Assembly: GCA_964517005.1 (NCBI GenBank)
Contig: CAZFAJ010000021.1
Coordinates: 1-39,488, forward strand
From: CAYVBJ01 sp964517005
GTDB taxonomy: Bacteria; Bacteroidota; Rhodothermia; Balneolales; Balneolaceae
Direction: 5' to 3'
DNA length: 39,488 nucleotides
Numbering within the stretch: position 1 is the first letter of the stretch; each line of letters starts with the position of its first letter. Position numbers and translations under genes: made by a program. Below the pieces are notes generated by a model, which had not been told where the DNA came from, searched no databases, and worked only from the letters and a program-made list of their open reading frames with translations. This document shows positions 15,120-24,435 of this stretch, piece after piece.

Positions 15120-17021
15120 ATGAGGACTTCTAACATTATGAAGATAAAAAGCATCCTTGCGTTAATTGTTTTTTTTCTTTTGAACAGTACACTATTTGCC
15201 CAGGATATTAAAATTGAACGGCTTGAGCCTGAATTCTGGTGGACCGGCTTTGAAGAGACCGAATTACAATTGCTTGTCTACGGTGAGGATATAAGTGATA
15301 CAAAAGTGAGGTTAGACTACAAGGGTGTGCATTTGAAAAGGATGATATCGACAGAAAACCCGAACTATCTTTTTGTCTATCTGAATATTACAGAAGAAGC
15401 CAATCCCGGAACAGTTCCGATTCAATTCACGAAGGGAGATCAGTCATACACATACGAATATCAATTAAAGGAGCGCGTGGGTTCCGAAAGCAGGCACCTT
15501 GGTTTCGACAGCAGTGATGTGATTTATTTGCTGATGCCTGACCGGTATGCGAATGGTGATCTTTCCAATGATGAAATTCCGGGCATGATTGAGGGAGTGG
15601 ATATGGATGAACCGTTTGCGAGAAAGGGGGGAGATATTAAAGGCATTTCTGATAACCTTGAATATATCCGGGATTTGGGGATGACTGCGATATGGCTGAA
15701 CCCGATTTTTGAAAATGATATGCCTTATGACTACTCCAGAAATGTGGGCTTTTATCACGGGTACGCAGCTACCGATATGTATAAAGTGGATCGTCGTTTT
15801 GGAACCAATGAAGAATTTAAGGAGATGATCACAAAAGCACACGGTCTCGGGTTAAAGGTGATCATGGATAAAATTCACAACCATGTGGGAACTCACCATT
15901 GGTTTATACAGGATATGCCGATGCAAGACTGGGTGCACGATCAGGATGAGTTTGGAAATACCAACTATCGCACAAACACAATTATGGATCCTTATGCATC
16001 TGAAACAGATTACAATTCAACAGTGAAAGGGTGGTTTGTGGATGAAATGCCGGATCTTGATCAGCGAAATAAGTTACTGACTGACTACCTGATACAAAAC
16101 ACACTCTGGTGGATCGAATACAGCGGAATTGACGGAATCAGGATGGATACCCATCCCTATCCGTATCATGATTATATGGCAGAGTGGACAAAAAGGGTTC
16201 TTCAGGAGTATCCCGAATTTAATATTGTCGGTGAAGCATGGATGCCAAATATACCGACAACCGCCTGGTGGCAATTTCAATCAGCAGTTTCCGGTGATTA
16301 CAACTCATATTTACCAAGTGTTACAGATTTCCCGCTTTACTCAGCGATTACAGCAGGATTAAATGAAGATCCGGGCTGGGATACAGGATTGATGAAATTG
16401 TACCTCACTCTTGGCCAGGATTTTCTTTACACAGATCCTTTTTTGAACGTGATTTTTCTGGACAACCACGATCTGACCCGGTTCATGACAAGCATAGGAG
16501 AAGATCCTGATAAATTTAAGCTGGGACTTGCGTTTATTCTTACAACAAGAGGCATACCGCAAATTTATTACGGTACTGAGATTATGGAAACCGGCGGAAT
16601 TCATGACGCAGACAAAAGAAAACCATTCCCCGGCGGCTGGCCCGGCCACGAAATTGATGCATTTACTGAAGAAGGGCGAGAGGAGCTTGGAGTTAAACGA
16701 GGATTGCCAATTCCTGAGATGTATAATTATTTACAGACCTTATCCAATTGGAGAGCCGATAAGGAAGTAATTCACTCCGGTAAACTGACACATTTTATTC
16801 CTGAAGATAATTTGTATGTCTACTTTCGGCATAATGATGAAGAGTCTGTTATGGTTATTTTAAATGGTCTTGAGCGGGAACAGCAAGTTGACTTTTCCCG
16901 TTTTGAAAAAAGGCTGAAAAATTTTACACATGGAAGGCAAGTCGAAAGCGGAGATTTAATTGACATCCGCAGTGAATTTTCAATAGGATCGCTGGATGCA
17001 ATGATCTTGGAGCTGGAATAG
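15120..17021 (+). CDS. secreted cyclomaltodextrinase/neopullulanase-like GH13 amylase
   Basis: A 633-residue glycoside hydrolase of family 13. A signal peptide (MKIKSILALIVFFLLNSTLF, ending AQ) begins at residue 7, so either ATG 15120 or ATG 15138 may be used. Residues about 25-115 form the N-terminal beta-sandwich of cyclomaltodextrinases (IERLEPEFWWTGFEETELQL). The catalytic barrel follows, with DVIYLLMPDRYANGD, nucleophile D343 in GIRMDTHPY, acid/base E372 in IVGEAWM, and D451 in LDNHDLTRF. The last 80 residues form the C-terminal sandwich. Export to the periplasm suggests a SusA-like role in splitting maltodextrins. There is no SusCD pair nearby. Confidence 0.92.
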   Translation: MRTSNIMKIKSILALIVFFLLNSTLFAQDIKIERLEPEFWWTGFEETELQLLVYGEDISDTKVRLDYKGVHLKRMISTENPNYLFVYLNITEEANPGTVPIQFTKGDQSYTYEYQLKERVGSESRHLGFDSSDVIYLLMPDRYANGDLSNDEIPGMIEGVDMDEPFARKGGDIKGISDNLEYIRDLGMTAIWLNPIFENDMPYDYSRNVGFYHGYAATDMYKVDRRFGTNEEFKEMITKAHGLGLKVIMDKIHNHVGTHHWFIQDMPMQDWVHDQDEFGNTNYRTNTIMDPYASETDYNSTVKGWFVDEMPDLDQRNKLLTDYLIQNTLWWIEYSGIDGIRMDTHPYPYHDYMAEWTKRVLQEYPEFNIVGEAWMPNIPTTAWWQFQSAVSGDYNSYLPSVTDFPLYSAITAGLNEDPGWDTGLMKLYLTLGQDFLYTDPFLNVIFLDNHDLTRFMTSIGEDPDKFKLGLAFILTTRGIPQIYYGTEIMETGGIHDADKRKPFPGGWPGHEIDAFTEEGREELGVKRGLPIPEMYNYLQTLSNWRADKEVIHSGKLTHFIPEDNLYVYFRHNDEESVMVILNGLEREQQVDFSRFEKRLKNFTHGRQVESGDLIDIRSEFSIGSLDAMILELE

Positions 17022-17174
17022 AAGAGAATTCATTTTAATTCACATATTCCATTTGAATAAAACTTGTAAATTAAATGGAAGCCCTTCCAAAAATATAATT
17101 TGATGATGCTATTTGAGATTATTTTTTTCTACCTTTAGGCCGAAAAATGAACTGAAAGAAATTTGAGTATTATT

Positions 17175-18293
17175 ATGATAATTGGTGTTCCAAAAGAAAT
17201 AAAAGTACATGAAAACAGAGTTGCTTTATTGCCCGGCGGAGTTCTACAACTTGTAAAAAACGGCCATGAGGTTTTTATTGAAAAGGGTGCCGGCAGCGGA
17301 AGTGGTTTTTGGGACGAGCAGTACCGGGATGCCGGGGCGAAAATTCTCAGCGATGCTGATGAGTTGTGGCAGAAATCGGAGATGATTATGAAGGTAAAAG
17401 AGCCGATTGAAAAAGAGTACAGCAGGATTCGTGATGGCCAAATTCTATTCACTTATTTTCACTTTGCAGCAAGTCGTGAATTAACCGAGGCGGTTGCAGA
17501 ATCAAAATGTATTGCCATTGCTTATGAAACGGTGGAAAAAAATGATCGATCACTGCCACTTCTGATTCCAATGAGTGAAGTTGCGGGGCGAATGGCCACG
17601 CAGGAAGGAGCGAAGTTTCTTGAAAAACCGTTTGGAGGACGCGGTGTTCTTCTGGGTGGTATTCCGGGAGTACGTCCCGCCAATGTTCTCGTTCTCGGAG
17701 GCGGAGTTGTGGGTGTAAATGCCGCAGGAATTGCAGCGGGAATGGGCGCCATAACGACAATTATGGATATAAACTTGCAAAGGCTTCGCTATCTTGATGA
17801 AGTAATGCCGAAAAATGTTAATACAGTCTATTCTTCGGAAGCTAATATACGGGATATGTTATCCGACGTTGATCTTATAATCGGAGCGGTTTTAAAGCCT
17901 GGTGCCAAAGCACCTCATCTTATTACAAAAAAAATGTTGTCTCAAATGCGGCCCGGCACCGTACTTGTTGATGTAGCTATTGATCAGGGAGGATGCTTCG
18001 AAACTTCCATGCCAACTACTCACGACAAACCCACATATGTTGTGGAGGATATTCTGCACTATTGCGTTGCCAATATGCCGGGGGCAGTTCCCTATACATC
18101 GACACTGGGCCTTACAAATGCAACACTGCCTTACGCAGTCCAGCTTGTGAATAAAGGATGGAAAAAAGCTCTGAAAGAGAACGATGAACTGCTAAAAGGA
18201 CTCAATATAGCCGAAGGTGAAATCACATATAAAGATGTAGCTGAAGCATTTGATATGCCCTTTACTGATCCTGCGGATATTCTAAACGCCTGA
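17175..18293 (+). CDS. ald: alanine dehydrogenase
   Basis: A 372-residue NAD-dependent L-alanine dehydrogenase interconverting alanine with pyruvate and ammonia. The N-terminal IGVPKEIKVHENRVALLPGG is the family signature. The catalytic FHFAAS (His) lies near residue 95, VLVLGGGVVGVNAAGIAAGMG (NAD-binding) near 170, and VDVAIDQGGCFETS near 267. From the ATG at 17175 the length matches the family (about 371); an in-frame TTG at 17163 would add four residues and is less likely. The 3' end overlaps the convergent NmrA-like gene by 12 bases. Confidence 0.95.
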   Translation: MIIGVPKEIKVHENRVALLPGGVLQLVKNGHEVFIEKGAGSGSGFWDEQYRDAGAKILSDADELWQKSEMIMKVKEPIEKEYSRIRDGQILFTYFHFAASRELTEAVAESKCIAIAYETVEKNDRSLPLLIPMSEVAGRMATQEGAKFLEKPFGGRGVLLGGIPGVRPANVLVLGGGVVGVNAAGIAAGMGAITTIMDINLQRLRYLDEVMPKNVNTVYSSEANIRDMLSDVDLIIGAVLKPGAKAPHLITKKMLSQMRPGTVLVDVAIDQGGCFETSMPTTHDKPTYVVEDILHYCVANMPGAVPYTSTLGLTNATLPYAVQLVNKGWKKALKENDELLKGLNIAEGEITYKDVAEAFDMPFTDPADILNA

Positions 18294-19151
18294 TTTCCAA
18301 TAAACAGCAGTCTCTTTTGCAAACTCTTTGAAAGATCGCGGAGAGTGGCCTATAATTTCAGCAGCCTGTTCTATATCGCCGGGCTCAGCCAGAAGTCCGT
18401 TTTTATGAAAAAATTCATACATCATTTTTAAATCAAACGCCATCCAGTCTGACATAAACTGAAGTGATTTTTGTTCCCATGAATCAAGATCATCACCGGC
18501 GTACTGAATAGGGCGACCAAGCACTCCGCTCCAGATTTCTGCTGTCTGCGGGCCGGTTAGCACATCCGGCCCTACCAAATTGTAAGTTTTGTTAAGAAAT
18601 TCGTCATTTGTAAGAGCATTTGAGGCGGCATCGGCAATATCCCGCACATCAACTCTTGACAGACCAACCTGCCCCAATGGCTGTGGGTAAATACCATAGC
18701 GGGTCATGGAATCCTTAGACCAATAATCATTTTGATAAAAGTTATTAGGACGGAGTATGGTATAGGATATTCCCGAATTTTTTATAGCCTGTTCAATTGC
18801 CAGTTTTGAACCGAAGTGTGGCAGATAAAGTGCATCGTCAAGTTTATGGACTGACATATAAACAATGCGGTCAATGCGGGATTTGCGTATTCCGTTTATT
18901 GCAAAAAGGCCTTCACTGGTTTCGCTGAGGCTTAGAGGATTGAGCATAAAGACCCTGTCCACATTTCGGAAAATTGTTCTTACTGTAATGGGGTTCAATA
19001 AATCTCCCCTTACAAGCCTTACGTCTTTTGGCAGACCGCTAACATTTCCAGCCTTACGTGTCAATATCGATACATCAATTCCTCTTGAAACCAACTCTTT
19101 CACAACGTGTGTGCCGACTAACCCTGTACCACCAATAACAAGTATTCTCAT
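18282..19151 (-). CDS. NmrA-like NAD(P)-binding protein (atypical SDR)
   Basis: A 289-residue atypical SDR of the NmrA/NAD(P)H-azoreductase-like type. The N-terminal ILVIGGTGLVGTHVVKELVS is the nucleotide-binding GxxGxxG motif. VFMLNPLS, the active-site-region YTILRPNNFYQNDYW near residue 135, and the C-terminal PRSFKEFAKET region are the usual landmarks. Members are NADP-dependent reductases or redox sensors; the substrate is unknown. It is transcribed toward ald and their ends overlap by 12 bases. Downstream of its start codon's far side lies a 420-base gene-free stretch before citrate synthase. Confidence 0.87.
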   Translation of the reverse strand: MRILVIGGTGLVGTHVVKELVSRGIDVSILTRKAGNVSGLPKDVRLVRGDLLNPITVRTIFRNVDRVFMLNPLSLSETSEGLFAINGIRKSRIDRIVYMSVHKLDDALYLPHFGSKLAIEQAIKNSGISYTILRPNNFYQNDYWSKDSMTRYGIYPQPLGQVGLSRVDVRDIADAASNALTNDEFLNKTYNLVGPDVLTGPQTAEIWSGVLGRPIQYAGDDLDSWEQKSLQFMSDWMAFDLKMMYEFFHKNGLLAEPGDIEQAAEIIGHSPRSFKEFAKETAVYWKSGV

Positions 19152-19571
19152 AGTGTATAATCCTTTTTTCCGATATTTTATTCTAAAATAATGTAAATGA
19201 ACTTAGTAAATGACATTGGTTTAACAAATATTTCAATACTTAATTTGGTCATAAATGTTTCCTTACGCTACAAGAGAACAGAAACCCGGTTAAGTTACAG
19301 GAAATAATTAATTAGTTATATACAATCTGTTAGAAAAATATGAGCTGCTAAAGATGGTTAATCACTTCTAAAATAGACACTCATTTTGTACCTTGTATAC
19401 AGAAGCTTTTCATTGAGTTTTGTTTGCTTTAACTTAGAGATTCGGTTGTTTTTTGGTTACTGGCAGTAACCGGAATCGATTAATTTCACGGCCTTGCAAA
19501 AAAGAATATTTTTCAAATGAGGAGCGCATTCATAATTCAAAAAAATTAAGAACTAAAATAAAATTACTACT
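19152..19571. other. gene-free 420-base spacer upstream of citrate synthase
   Basis: An AT-rich divergent spacer between the NmrA-like gene and citrate synthase. I see no convincing ORF. It holds a 17-base inverted repeat (annotated separately at 19455-19471) within a larger imperfect inverted repeat. The rest is presumably two promoters and leaders, but no consensus is clear enough to place. Confidence 0.6.
19455..19471. promoter_or_regulatory. perfect inverted repeat upstream of citrate synthase
   Basis: GGTTACTG, one base, then CAGTAACC: 8-bp perfect arms around a single central base. It is flanked by an outer, slightly imperfect pair GATTCGGTT (19439-19447) and AACCGGAATC (19468-19477). 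The one-base centre makes a simple hairpin less natural than a dimeric-protein operator. It lies about 100 bases upstream of the citrate synthase ATG. No T-run follows, so it is not an intrinsic terminator. Confidence 0.4.
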
Positions 19572-20747
19572 ATGGCTCAACACGATTTAAGTAAACTTGG
19601 TATAGATTTGGAAGAATTTCCCAATATAAACCGGGGTCTCGACGGGATTGTTGCTTTCAGTACTACAAAAAGTTCTATTGACGGAAAGAAAGGGGAACTA
19701 ATTTACTCAGGTTATAAAATTGAAACTCTTGCAGAAAATGCAACTTTCGAAGAAGTATGCTTCCTTTTGTGGCACGACCGATTACCAAATAAGTCAGAGC
19801 TTGATGAATTAAAAAAACAGTTAATCGAGGAGAGGCATTTGCCTGAACCGGTTAAAAATTATCTGAAAGAGACTAACAAAGAAGCGGAGCCAATGGCTGT
19901 GTTGCGAACGGCAGTATCAATGCTTGCCGATTTTGCACCGGAACCGACAGGTGATCAGCGCGAGGATAATTTAAATCACGCCATTGCAATGACCGCTCAG
20001 CTGCCATGTATTGTAGCGGGGTTCCAGAGAGCACGAAATGGCAAGGAGTTGATAAAGCCACTCCAGGAAGGGAGTATAGCTTATAATTTTCTCTATATGC
20101 TGAATGGGGAAAAACCGGGAACTGCAGCTGAGCAAACCATGGATTTATGCCTGATTTTACACGCAGAACATGGAATGAATGCTTCAACATTTACGAGCCG
20201 CACTATCTGTTCAACTCAGTCTGATATGTATTCAGCGGTAACAGGTGCTATTGGAGCCTTGAAAGGTCCTCTACATGGCGGTGCAAATATGGCGGTGATG
20301 AATATGCTTCTTGATCTTAAAGAGAAGGGAGAAGATTCTGACCCTGTGGCTTTTACAAAAGAAAAGCTTGCAAACAAAGAGAAAATCATGGGCTTTGGAC
20401 ACCGTGTTTACAAAACATTTGACCCGAGGGCAAAACTGCTTCGTAAAATGTCAAAAAAACTCTCTGAGGAAACCGGCCATGAAACTTTATATGAGTGGTC
20501 GGAAGCTATATTGGAAACCATGAAAAGTGAAAAGAACATAGATCCGAATGTTGATTTTTTCTCTGCAACGGTATACTACTCTCTGGGAATACAACCTGAC
20601 CTGTTTACCTGTATCTTTTCTATGAGCAGGGTATCCGGCTGGACTGCACACTATCTTGAACAAGAGGATAACAATCGACTGATTCGTCCGCGTGCTCACT
20701 ATATTGGTGAGAAAAATCTTTCCTGGACACCGGTCGAAGACCGGTAA
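19572..20747 (+). CDS. gltA: citrate synthase
   Basis: A 391-residue citrate synthase condensing oxaloacetate and acetyl-CoA in the TCA cycle. The catalytic residues are H235 in GPLHGGANM, H277 in MGFGHRVYKTFDPR and D328 in NVDFFSATVYYSLGI. The CoA and oxaloacetate segments SMSRVSGWTAHYLEQ and LIRPRAHYIG are intact. The length fits the short dimeric type rather than the allosteric E. coli type with its longer N-terminus. A 2-methylcitrate synthase is a possible alternative, but no prp genes are nearby. The last codons contain a 7-bp stem-loop (20729-20745), and a strong terminator follows at 20774. Confidence 0.95.
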   Translation: MAQHDLSKLGIDLEEFPNINRGLDGIVAFSTTKSSIDGKKGELIYSGYKIETLAENATFEEVCFLLWHDRLPNKSELDELKKQLIEERHLPEPVKNYLKETNKEAEPMAVLRTAVSMLADFAPEPTGDQREDNLNHAIAMTAQLPCIVAGFQRARNGKELIKPLQEGSIAYNFLYMLNGEKPGTAAEQTMDLCLILHAEHGMNASTFTSRTICSTQSDMYSAVTGAIGALKGPLHGGANMAVMNMLLDLKEKGEDSDPVAFTKEKLANKEKIMGFGHRVYKTFDPRAKLLRKMSKKLSEETGHETLYEWSEAILETMKSEKNIDPNVDFFSATVYYSLGIQPDLFTCIFSMSRVSGWTAHYLEQEDNNRLIRPRAHYIGEKNLSWTPVEDR

Positions 20748-20773
20748 AATTCACCGTATTTAATCAGATACAG

Positions 20774-20820
20774 ACAGATTTCGATTGATTGATTGTGAAT
20801 CTCCGAAATCTGTTTTTTTT
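20774..20820 (+). terminator. rho-independent terminator after citrate synthase
   Basis: ACAGATTTCG (20774-20783) and CGAAATCTGT (20804-20813) form a perfect 10-bp stem with a 20-base loop, followed by an uninterrupted run of T up to 20820. It is 26 bases after the citrate synthase stop and correctly oriented for the plus strand. Confidence 0.85.
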
Positions 20821-20936
20821 AAGAGCCATCCGGGTTATGATTACGACATGCAGATCAGCAAAACTGCATGTTTTATAAAAAATAGTATCAGAATATTTAA
20901 AAATGAGTTTTAAGCAGTAATTAAGTAGAGGCAGAT

Positions 20937-22178
20937 TTATATCTTTTTGAAGATGACAATTCCGTTGTGACCACCAAATCCAAACGTATTGCTCATGGCA
21001 ATACTCACCTCTTTTTCCATTGCCTCGTTTTTTACAATCTGAAGCTTGGATGATATTTCGGGATCCATCTTTTCAATATTGATTGTCGGAGGAATGATAT
21101 TATCCTTGATAGCTTTGATTGATGTTATAGCTTCTGCAGCACCTGCCGCGCCCATCAAATGACCTGTCACGGATTTTGTGGCACTGATATGAAGATTCTT
21201 AGCATCTTCTCCAAAAAGACTTTGAATAGCTGTTAATTCGCTGATGTCACCAATAGGGGTGGAAGTGGCATGTGCATTTAAGTAATCAACGTCCTCGGTT
21301 GATAAACCCCCATCTTCGAGGCTCTTCAGCATGGCGATCTTGGCACCTTTTCCCTCGGGATGAGTTGCGGTCATATGATATGCATCGGAAGTCATTGCAG
21401 CACCCGCTACCTCCGCATAAATGGCAGCTCCCCTCGATTTGGCATGCTCATATTCTTCTAAAATCAGAGTTCCGGAACCTTCTCCCATCACAAAACCATC
21501 CCTCTCAATATCAAATGGCCTGGAAGCTGTTTCGGGATCATCGTTTCGCGTGGACATAGCTTTCATTGCTGAGAAACCACCGAGGGAAGCTTCCGTTATC
21601 GGAGCTTCGGACCCGCCTGTAATAATAACTTTAGCTTTTCCCCACCGGATATAATTAAATGCATCCATGATGGCTGTATTGGAAGTTGCACAGGCAGAAA
21701 CGGTACAGTAATTGATTCCCATCAATCCGTATTTAATAGAAATTAGTCCACCGGCAAGGTTTGAAATCAATTTTGGAATAAAAAAGGGATTAAACCGGGG
21801 GTTGTAGTCATTGGAGACATAATTTTTTACTTCCTCTTCAAACGTAAGCATACCACCCTGTCCCGTGCCCCAAATAACCCCTACGTCAAAAGGATCCATT
21901 TTATCAAATTCCAACCCGGAGTCTTTAACTGCTTCATCTGTCGAGATCAGGGCATATCTTGTAAAAGGGTCTGTGCGCTTTATTTCTCTGTGGCTGAGAA
22001 AATCAGCAGGGTCTAAATTTTTTAATTCACAGGCAAATCGTGTTCTGAATTTTGAAGCATCAAAATTTTTAATTTCTGCTGCACCGCTCTTTCCGTCAAT
22101 CAGGTTTTTCCAAAAATCAGAAACATTGTTCCCAATAGGGGTCAATGCACCAAGGCCTGATACTACTACTCTTTTCAT
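20937..22178 (-). CDS. fabF: 3-oxoacyl-ACP synthase II FabF
   Basis: A 413-residue beta-ketoacyl-ACP synthase of the KAS II type for fatty acid elongation. The Cys-His-His triad is C163 in TVSACATSNTAIMDAF, H303 in NAHATSTPIGD and H340 in KSVTGHLMGAAGA, with K335 alongside. The N-terminal RVVVSGLGALTPIGNNV and C-terminal MSNTFGFGGHNGIVIF are standard. The length is normal. It stands alone: no acpP or other fab genes flank it, so it may be a second FabF copy or simply unlinked from the main fab cluster. Confidence 0.95.
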   Translation of the reverse strand: MKRVVVSGLGALTPIGNNVSDFWKNLIDGKSGAAEIKNFDASKFRTRFACELKNLDPADFLSHREIKRTDPFTRYALISTDEAVKDSGLEFDKMDPFDVGVIWGTGQGGMLTFEEEVKNYVSNDYNPRFNPFFIPKLISNLAGGLISIKYGLMGINYCTVSACATSNTAIMDAFNYIRWGKAKVIITGGSEAPITEASLGGFSAMKAMSTRNDDPETASRPFDIERDGFVMGEGSGTLILEEYEHAKSRGAAIYAEVAGAAMTSDAYHMTATHPEGKGAKIAMLKSLEDGGLSTEDVDYLNAHATSTPIGDISELTAIQSLFGEDAKNLHISATKSVTGHLMGAAGAAEAITSIKAIKDNIIPPTINIEKMDPEISSKLQIVKNEAMEKEVSIAMSNTFGFGGHNGIVIFKKI

Positions 22179-22518
22179 AAATGGATATCGATTATATAAG
22201 TGAGTTTATAATAGCAAATGTGTAATTAGTGAAGCTGAACGAATCGGGTTTACCGGTTATCTGGAAAAAAACAGCCTTTATAAAAATGGTATCAGTAAAA
22301 CTAATTCGGGTAATCAGTTACACCAGACAAATTCTGACTATAAAGGTAAGAAAATGATACGCTTCTAAATGTATCAATTTATTAAAATATGTTTTCCGAA
22401 TGTTATTTTTTTGCAAAAAATCTCTTTAAAGAGGTGAAAGAAAACAGTTGTTATTAGTTTCGAATTGAAGCTAAAGGATGGATAAAAAAAGTTAAATCCG
22501 GTAAATCAAGTACTTTTT
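22179..22518. other. gene-free 340-base spacer upstream of fabF
   Basis: An AT-rich spacer between the 5' end of fabF and the 3' end of the SMP-30 gene. I find no ORF worth calling. The only structure is a 12-base palindrome, CTCTTTAAAGAG (22422-22433). It must hold the fabF promoter, which I cannot place. Confidence 0.5.
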
Positions 22519-23418
22519 TTATTCAGGAATATTTACATCAAATCTGTATACATTTGATGAAGCTGTAAGAAAAAGTGGATTTCCATTCGATCTGCCCCAG
22601 GCAAGATTTGTAATTTGTTCTTCAAATTCAGTTTTATAAATTTGTTCTCCTTCGCTGTTAAGTACAATTAAACCATTGGGACCGGTTGTATAAAGATTTC
22701 CTTTGGTATCTGTTTTCATCCCATCTGCTCCGCCTTTCTCTGTCATTTCGCCGATATTGGCAAAGGTGCTTGGGTTGCTTGTGTTTCCATCCTGATCCGT
22801 TTCAAAAAATATAATTTCACCGGTTCTGGAATCATTTATATAGAGTCTGGATTGGTCCGGCGAAAACGCAATTCCGTTGGGATGTGTAAACTGATCATAA
22901 ATCAAGTGCAGTTCACCGGATGGAGTCAGTTTGTATACGCCGCTGAATTCAAGTTCTCTTTCTTCTTCACTGACACCAAAAGGAGGATCTGTAAAGAAAA
23001 TGGCCCCGGTTGAATGAACGGTCAGGTCATTTGGGCTATTGAGCCTTTTTCCCTCAAAACTGTCTGCAATTACCTCAAGGCCTCCTTCATCAGAAAATCT
23101 GGAAACCGTACCGGCGTGTTGTGCAAGCAATAAATTTCCATCCTGATCGGCTGCAATACCATTTGAATTTCCGGAAGGCTCAATAAATACTTCAGATTCT
23201 TCACCCGGAGCCCATTTATAAACCCTGTTTGCAGGGATATCACTGAAGAGCAAAAATCCATCAGGGTGCCAAAAGGGGCCTTCTGTAAACCGGTAGCCGT
23301 CTGTGATCAATTCCGGCTGACTAAGCAGCGGTTCGGACTGCTGCTCTCCCGGTTTTTCTCCGCAGGATAATGTTGTGAATGCTATAATTATCACCAGTAG
23401 AATATTTTTACTTTTCAT
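22519..23418 (-). CDS. SMP-30/gluconolactonase-like lipoprotein
   Basis: A 299-residue protein with a lipoprotein signal peptide: a hydrophobic stretch then TTLSC, giving lipidated C19. A six-bladed beta-propeller of the SMP-30/gluconolactonase family follows. The metal-site pattern is visible as FTEGPFWHPDG near residue 44, a further turn SNGIAADQDGNLLLAQH, SPNDLTVHSTGAIFFTDPPF near residue 127, and HPNGIAFSPDQSRLYINDS near residue 178. Known members are Ca- or Zn-dependent lactonases. Anchoring outside the cytoplasm suggests hydrolysis of an extracellular sugar lactone, but the substrate is not evident. There is a 98-base gap to the upstream hot-dog gene on the same strand. Confidence 0.9.
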   Translation of the reverse strand: MKSKNILLVIIIAFTTLSCGEKPGEQQSEPLLSQPELITDGYRFTEGPFWHPDGFLLFSDIPANRVYKWAPGEESEVFIEPSGNSNGIAADQDGNLLLAQHAGTVSRFSDEGGLEVIADSFEGKRLNSPNDLTVHSTGAIFFTDPPFGVSEEERELEFSGVYKLTPSGELHLIYDQFTHPNGIAFSPDQSRLYINDSRTGEIIFFETDQDGNTSNPSTFANIGEMTEKGGADGMKTDTKGNLYTTGPNGLIVLNSEGEQIYKTEFEEQITNLAWGRSNGNPLFLTASSNVYRFDVNIPE

Positions 23419-23516
23419 TGTCTATATTTTTTTGATCGGTTAAAAAACAGGACAGATTTCCATAGCAAAAATATATTATGAAAACATTTTTTAACCTAAT
23501 TTCCTGTTAACTGTTT

Positions 23517-24323
23517 CTACCACGCATAATTCCATTGGATTTCAACGCTGAAAAGAACCTGTCGTTGTGAATTGATGAGACGCATAGACGTTTGATATGC
23601 ATCAGTATCGCGACTCGCTATTTTCAGAAGATCATCAGATTCAAAAGCAAATGACTTATATTCCATGCTTTCAATCTTGCGGCTCTCGAAATTTTCAGAG
23701 AAAGATTCGAGAAGCAGTACCATGCCGGGCGGGCCTTGTATTTTATGATTAGTTGAACGTCTTTTCTGATCACTGAATCGGGAAAGTATATCAGCGGCCG
23801 GATATCCAAAAATTTGTGAATTCAGCTTATGGTACTTTTTTGCCTGCTCTTCCATAATTTCAAGTTCCCAGTCCGGATCAAAATTAATACGGTGTTTACT
23901 TTCATGTTCACCGGAATTTTCTGTAACTAAAATCTGAAATTCTTCCTCAACAGCAGTGATTTTGCCGGAAAGAACTTTTTGAGTGAAAGAGATTAGAAAC
24001 GAGCTGTCTGTATCCTCAATAGAATCAATATCCTTAATTTTAAGAATATATTTGCATTTTTCACCTATTTTCAAAGCATTTTTCATGGAAATTTTCCCAG
24101 AATTCCAATAAATGGAGTGATCTTCAAGACCGGTAAAAATATCACTAAAGGTATCTGATTGCTGATCCGCAATATAAAGCCAATGACCAAATGGCGGCAG
24201 GGGATCTCCTTCATCTGCCGGGAAGTTTTCACTATCCATATTCTTCTCATATAATCGGAAAGTTTCCGGGTCAAGTATAAATTCAGTTTCTGTTGACTTT
24301 CCAAGCCATCTTTTAAAATCCAT
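23517..24323 (-). CDS. degenerate FAS1-like/HTD2-type hot-dog protein
   Basis: A 268-residue protein whose layout matches the mesaconyl-C4-CoA hydratase/HTD2 family (double hot-dog, MaoC-like). The N-terminal half has LDPETFRLYEKNMDSEN, GDPLPPFGHWLYIAD near residue 40 and a YWNSGKISMKNALKIGE stretch near residue 72, corresponding to the usual WAGGxxxF-PLxxGE. The C-terminal half has QGPPGMVLLLESFSENF, corresponding to HGPLQATLLLxL. I cannot find the catalytic DxNPxH or GHRIHYD motif; the matching position reads KLNSQIFGYPAAD. It may have lost hydratase activity or changed substrate. The family assignment rests on pattern similarity and is moderately sure. There is no signal peptide. Confidence 0.55.
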   Translation of the reverse strand: MDFKRWLGKSTETEFILDPETFRLYEKNMDSENFPADEGDPLPPFGHWLYIADQQSDTFSDIFTGLEDHSIYWNSGKISMKNALKIGEKCKYILKIKDIDSIEDTDSSFLISFTQKVLSGKITAVEEEFQILVTENSGEHESKHRINFDPDWELEIMEEQAKKYHKLNSQIFGYPAADILSRFSDQKRRSTNHKIQGPPGMVLLLESFSENFESRKIESMEYKSFAFESDDLLKIASRDTDAYQTSMRLINSQRQVLFSVEIQWNYAW

Positions 24324-24435
24324 AGGGTATATTTTTGAATTTATTAAAAACCAATTATTATTAATATAGTCATACCATATAATCGTGTTAACATATTACA
24401 ATATCCATTTATTAAAAAATAAGTTCCGTTCGGTT

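Noticed and set aside
17100..17174. TTTG and TACCTTTA elements upstream of ald, resembling the Bacteroidota TTTG/TAnnTTTG promoter
   Set aside because: The spacing is about 14 bases instead of roughly 19-20, so I do not call a promoter.
20729..20745. ACCGGTC-GAA-GACCGGT stem-loop at the end of citrate synthase
   Set aside because: A perfect 7-bp stem, but inside coding sequence and without a T-run; the true terminator is at 20774-20820.
22422..22433. CTCTTTAAAGAG palindrome upstream of fabF
   Set aside because: A single AT-rich 12-base palindrome without a repeat or nearby promoter; likely chance.
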